A DNA stretch of 64,000 bases from Oscarella lobularis. Taxonomy: Eukaryota > Porifera > Homoscleromorpha > Homosclerophorida > Oscarellidae. Positions 59,953 through 64,000 of the stretch are shown here, piece by piece. The DNA is taken from contig NC_089180.1 in assembly GCF_947507565.1 (NCBI RefSeq), positions 1 through 64,000 of the forward strand. Direction: 5' to 3'. The position numbers and the translations under genes were made by a program. The notes under the pieces are model-generated. The model was not told where the DNA came from, did no database searches, and was given only the letters and a program-made list of their open reading frames with translations. How positions within the stretch are numbered: position 1 is the stretch's first letter; each line of letters begins with the position of its first letter.

Positions 59953-60479
59953 CTACAATATACATTGTACGGTACACTCGTCTATGCACGTGCACGTCAC
60001 GTGCCTCTTCCGGTTCCGCCGGCGCGTCTCGCCGTTCCGCTTCGGTATTCGATCGCCCCTTCGAACGACGATAAGACTCACACGTAGTCGAATAAAACGC
60101 GAAGCGCGAGCGATCTGCTACTTGTACTGTAGTACTGTATGAAAGAAATACGAGAACCAATGAGAAGGCGCCGCGGGTGCGTGGGAGGTCCTCACGCACC
60201 TGGACGTCTTCCAGAAAACATTGTTCCAGTGAGCGCGCGTTCGGCGCGTTCGGCGCGTTCGGCTTCCTCGTCGTTCGGAAAGTGTACGAATCTATAAAAA
60301 AGTCGACGATCGAAGCGATCGCTGTTTTTTTACGTACGCGTAGCCAGTAGGCCTTGACGTTTGTCCTTCGTAAGCATCTGGATAGTCGATCGACGACACT
60401 TTGGCGTGTTCTCCATTTTAGCAGTCGTCCAACTTGAATCATTCCCATGGGGGAGCTGGGGGGGCCTCCCATCCCTCCC

Positions 60480-60575
60480 GTACAGTGCCTTGCGAACATC
60501 GACCGAGAGGTTCCCCACGCGCAGATCGAATCCCGATTCGAGCTTTTCTTCGCTTGATGATTCGCTAAAAGGCGT
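60480..60575 (-). other. Possible RRM beta-1 segment upstream of the Tudor exons
   Basis: The minus strand reads ESSSEEKLESGFDLRVGNLS then VDVRKALYGRDG, after a TTTTAG acceptor. LRVGNLSVDV resembles the RNP2 strand of an RNA-recognition motif. An RRM plus Tudor architecture exists in TDRD10. The rest of the RRM is not visible, so the link is weak. Confidence 0.25.
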
Positions 60576-60845
60576 GTAGGTGTGTACGATGACGTTGGAC
60601 CATAGACACGCCCGGATTATAACAAGTCGTCCTTTGTCTTCGAGAATACAGTACCGTCACTCAGGTGACCCTATCGTAAAAGTCCGCGGTATATATTGTG
60701 GTGAGAGAACCGACGGACCCACCAACGTGTGCTCTGGCTAGTTCTGGGCTGCACGCCCCGACAGACTCGCCTCGACGACTCCAGGCGACGAGCCGAACAA
60801 CTCCGCGCCCGTGAGCAGTACCGTACAACTACAGTGACCATCCGA
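60576..60845. promoter_or_regulatory. Region upstream of the MDM2-type gene
   Basis: Contains GGTATATATTGTGG (about 60689), a TATA-like site about 150 bp before the chosen ATG. No other gene seen. Confidence 0.3.
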
Positions 60846-62273
60846 ATGGCTAGTCAACCGTACCAACGGGGAACCACCTACGTAAGCTATCTCTTTTGGC
60901 TCGTCTCTTCCACTTTGAGCGGCTCTTTTCAGTACCAAATATCGCGCGAATTGGGCTTTGTCCTTCAACCAACGGTAGCCCAACAAGCGTCGCTGCTTCT
61001 TTCGCTCAATCAGGCACGGTTTCACGCGCACCGTTTCAACCACGCAATAATCGATCCATTCTTTTCTCATCAACAGATAACGGAACACATTCGCCTCTAT
61101 CTCGTCGCTCGCAACCTGATCGACGAATCCGTGCGCCCGGTCGTCGTTCGCTGTGGCGACGATCCAATCGGCAAAGTCCTCGGCGTTCGACAATTCACAC
61201 TCGTTCACGACACGCTCTGGTATCTAAACACACGCCTTCAATTCTTCCTCATATACTGACTCTTGGTATAGCTCTTTGCTGCTTCCCCACTGCCGCAGAG
61301 TGACTGTCCAAAGACCCGACGCTCCCGCCATCATCGCTGCCGTTGCCGCCGCGGCGGCGTCTCGCGCTCGAAACCGTGACATCGCTGCGACTCCGACTCC
61401 AACTCCGACTCCGACTCGTCCCTTCCTTGTACCTCCCTCAGCGCTGCCTCCATCTGACTCGGGACCATCAGCTGCTTCTCGAAGAGAGGCGGCAAGATCG
61501 AGAGAAGAGCAATCGAGAGAAGAGCAATCGAGGGAATCTCGACCGTCTATCGGTACAGAAACAGAACGACCTGTTAATATTTTTTTTGTATTGGCTAATT
61601 TTTAGAAGAGGAAACAGCAGTTCCCCTTGCTTCTTCGACTCAAACTTCTCTCGGCTACGACACGGGCAACGACAGCGATGCAACGATCATCTTGTCAGCC
61701 GGAGAAGAACAAAAGGAGGAAGAAAAAGAAGAGGTAGAGGAAGAAGAAGAAGAAAAAGAACTGGAGGAGGAGGAGGAGGACGAAGACGAGGCAGAGGAAG
61801 AGGAGGAGGAGGAAGAGATAGAAGAGTCTGGCATTTTTATCCAGCGTTACCAGCAATTGTCTCAAGAGGACACCGACGTGCCAGAAGTCAACGACGACAA
61901 TTACATCTATCTTGACGAAATGCTAACCGAGTACGAATTCACGGAATACGAGCCGGACAGCGTATCGAGTTCAGACGGTTCATACTACTCCGACTCTGCT
62001 GAATCAGAACAGATGATCAATGCTCAAGTGGGAACTGTTGATACTGACGTCAGGTCTTCAGTTGGCGTGCACAGTGCGACGGCGGCGGCGGCGGCGGCAG
62101 CGGCACGCACGTGCGTCGTCTGCTTGACGCGGCCCGTCAATGCGACAATCACCCACGGGGTTTCGGCACACTTTGTCTGCTGCATGCGCTGTGGACGACG
62201 TTTGGCAAGAAAGCGAAAGGGCTGTCCGATATGTAGAAAAACTATTGAGTCCGTTATATTGACTTATACCTAA
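60846..62273 (+). CDS. MDM2/MDM4-type RING ubiquitin ligase
   Basis: Two domains at the ends identify it. N-terminal SWIB/p53-binding fold: ELGFVLQPTVAQQASLLLSL, then QQITEHIRLYLVARNLID, VVRCGDDPIGKVLGV and LVHDTLWYL, matching MDM2's layout. C-terminal RING: CVVCLTRPVNATITHG, HFVCCMRCGRRLARKRKGCP, ICRKTIESVILTYT, a C2H2C4 RING ending in the hydrophobic tail typical of MDM2. Between them lie a TPTPTPT/Ser-rich linker and a very acidic Glu run (from about 61700), placed like MDM2's acidic domain. Likely introns: 60882-60932, about 61220-61300 and about 61570-61605; phases of the last two are not fully resolved. MDM2 ubiquitinates and restrains p53. The stop is 60 bp from that of the convergent VWA5-type gene. 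Confidence 0.85.
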
Positions 62274-62333
62274 TGTAGACGTTGCCCAGAGTCTCTCTCT
62301 ATTTGACTATCAAAATTAATTGATAGGGTTAGC

Positions 62334-64000
62334 TCAGCGTCTTGGTATTTCTTTGGACTCTGAAGTGTTCTCACCTTGATATTTGGTCATCATGAAGGTA
62401 AAACCAGTGGACGAATCCTTTCCAAACGGCGAGAGGGCGTCCAGATCTTTAGCGGATTTCTTAAGGAGACGAGCGACGACTGAATCAAGTGGCCATGCAC
62501 CTGACGCTTCTTGCAATGACACAATTGTTATAAATGCATCATCGGCATCAGGCATCTTCTGCCGTGATGCGCCCTCACAGACACGCTCATCTGCTGCGTC
62601 AGCCACAGCATCAAAATTCGAAAGAAATCTTGAACTAGTAATTTTTACACCAAGTGTTACAAGGCGAGCACCACCACGAGCACTACCAGTAGGTAGACCA
62701 CGAATCATAGGAGCGCCTTTTTTCTTACACTTTTTCAGAGCACCCATTGACATACATGAAGTCCCACTCTGCTCTGCCATGGCCATCGGAATCTGTCTCA
62801 ACTCCATGCTGCCCGTCACTGGCTCTTCATTTTCTTTGTCAACCGCTACAAACGATGTGTGGCTGCTAATCACGCTAGCGCTGGTGCTCAGCTTTACGAT
62901 GGCCTCCTTGACTGCGCTGCCAAGTTGCTTCTTTACAAAAATTTTGTCAATCAAATCACTTTCGACGTCTTTGATCAGTGATTTGATTGCAAGCTGGTGA
63001 ACAGCTTTTCCTCCTCCACTACTTCCACTCGGTTTCACTTCAAAATCAATAGACAGCTCAAGATTCTCCGTTCCTATGTACCCTTTGAGTGACGCGGAGC
63101 CTTTTAGGTCACCTACTCGTGGAAGGTCAATGAGCAAGCCGTAAATGATGAGACGATCTCCGCTAAACACCGGAGGAACTTTTGACGGAGTTTGAACGAG
63201 TTTGCTTTCCCCGGGTAAGGACCAGTTGATGTGAACGTCGGAAACTGACGGAGCCAAAGCACGCTTTAGCATTCTCATAACCTATAATAGGAAAACAGAC
63301 ATGAAATCATCTCATCCCCTTGTTTATAATGACAATTCACACCTTGGGCTGCATTCGTTCTCCTGATTGAATGAATTCACTTGAGCCTTTACCAGCTTCG
63401 GCTATTCCTTTCACAAGTTCAGTTGAAGCGCCTGATCCGATCCCAACAGAGAAACACCTACAACACCGAATTTGTCATCTGACATCATCATAACTCCAAA
63501 GTCATTACAGCTTACCTGGCTTTGTGAGCATTCTTCTTTACTTCTTCTATCACACCGTATGTATTGGATACGGCCCCATCTGTGAGTACAAAGATCTGCT
63601 TTGGAAGACCTTTCACAGATGGCATCTTGAAGATCTCTTGGAGGGGTGCTAGCAATACTGTTCCGCCGAGATTAGCGTGAAGACTTTTCGTGTGCTGCAT
63701 CGCCTTGTCTAGATTGCCCTGATTATAGGCAACGCTCTCTTTAAACAACTTCTCGTGGCTCGATCCGAATCCCACGATATTGAAATAGCAATCATCGGGT
63801 ATGCTCTTCAGAAACAACATCATCGTTTCTTTGGCAGCCTCAATGTAGCCGCCACTCATGCTACCACTTCGATCTATAACGAAGATCAGTTCGCTCACTG
63901 CATCCGTTGTACTGAAATGAGGAAAGTAGTTCAGCGTCACTGCTGGATCAGACAGAAGAGCGACGCCGCCCTCCGCTCCCATCTCAACAACAGCATGCGG
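62334..64000 (-). CDS. VWA5-type protein (VIT/VWA family), 5' part outside window
   Basis: Three exons: beyond 64000-63516, 63457-63343 and 63281-62334, with GT..AG introns. The first encodes a VWA domain with MIDAS motif IDRSGSMSGG, FLKSIPDDCYFNIVGFGS and FVLTDGAVSNT. The second continues CFSVGIGSGASTELVKGIAE. The third carries DVHINWSLPGESKLVQTPSK, PVFSGDRLIIYGLL and a C-terminal region ending TSESKEIPRR. This matches VWA5A-like proteins, in which an N-terminal VIT domain precedes VWA; the VIT part would lie beyond the right edge. Biochemical function is poorly defined in the family. All frames and junctions are clean. Confidence 0.85.

Overview
The window is the left end of a eukaryotic, almost certainly animal, chromosome. 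It opens with about 500 bp of the vertebrate/metazoan-type telomere repeat (C-rich strand on +, so the chromosome tip is at position 1). The inner third carries animal-type genes with short introns (about 50-70 bp, GT..AG, often with AATTAATTAA runs): MDM2-type, KDM2-type, DLGAP5/HURP-type, cadherin, DNMT3-type, voltage-gated calcium channel alpha2-delta, VWA5-type, OTUD6-type, GAR1-type, NAGK-type and SMC6-type sequences. Cadherin, MDM2 and alpha2-delta together point to Metazoa. The compact introns and divergent sequences suggest an early-branching animal such as a sponge, but that is inference; no species can be named from sequence alone.

Layout. 1-507 telomere. 508-9120: three Penelope-like retroelement (PLE) copies in one orientation, each bounded by telomeric or telomere-like sequence: a 5'-truncated copy, a full-length 5.4 kb copy with a 1285-aa RT plus GIY-YIG ORF, and a 5'-truncated copy of a diverged subfamily. 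9100-15050: a stack of layers separated by short interstitial telomere repeats, all in terminal orientation. It holds a gene whose 3' end was lost and capped by telomere repeats (about 11918-13110), a 130-bp repeat array with a perfect TGACGTCA in most units, and a 20-bp repeat.

15050-16650 is mostly gene-free. 16650-40870 is a satellite domain: a 7-8 bp ATCTAC satellite, a 24-bp GAAGGTAGAACCTTC repeat, a 4.6 kb array of 21/24-bp GGCGGTGTA units, a 12.8 kb array of about 310 41-bp units, 155-bp and 142-bp repeats, and an inverted 20-bp array. Several arrays are bordered on both sides by related palindromic GGACAA..TTGTCC repeats. A pair of diverged blocks (about 9880-10800 and 38690-39560) frames the whole domain.

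40870-64000 is genic. It begins with duplicated NHL-BTB genes (one intact, two broken) around a DLGAP5-type gene. Next come a broken cadherin, a KDM2-type gene with a substituted iron ligand, and a run of partial or frameshifted conserved genes (SMC6, alpha2-delta, GAR1, NAGK, DNMT3, Tudor). An OTUD6-type gene lies among them. It ends with a well-preserved MDM2-type gene convergent with a VWA5-type gene that runs off the window. The partial genes may be decayed subtelomeric duplicates; some single-base frameshifts could instead be consensus errors in a long-read assembly.
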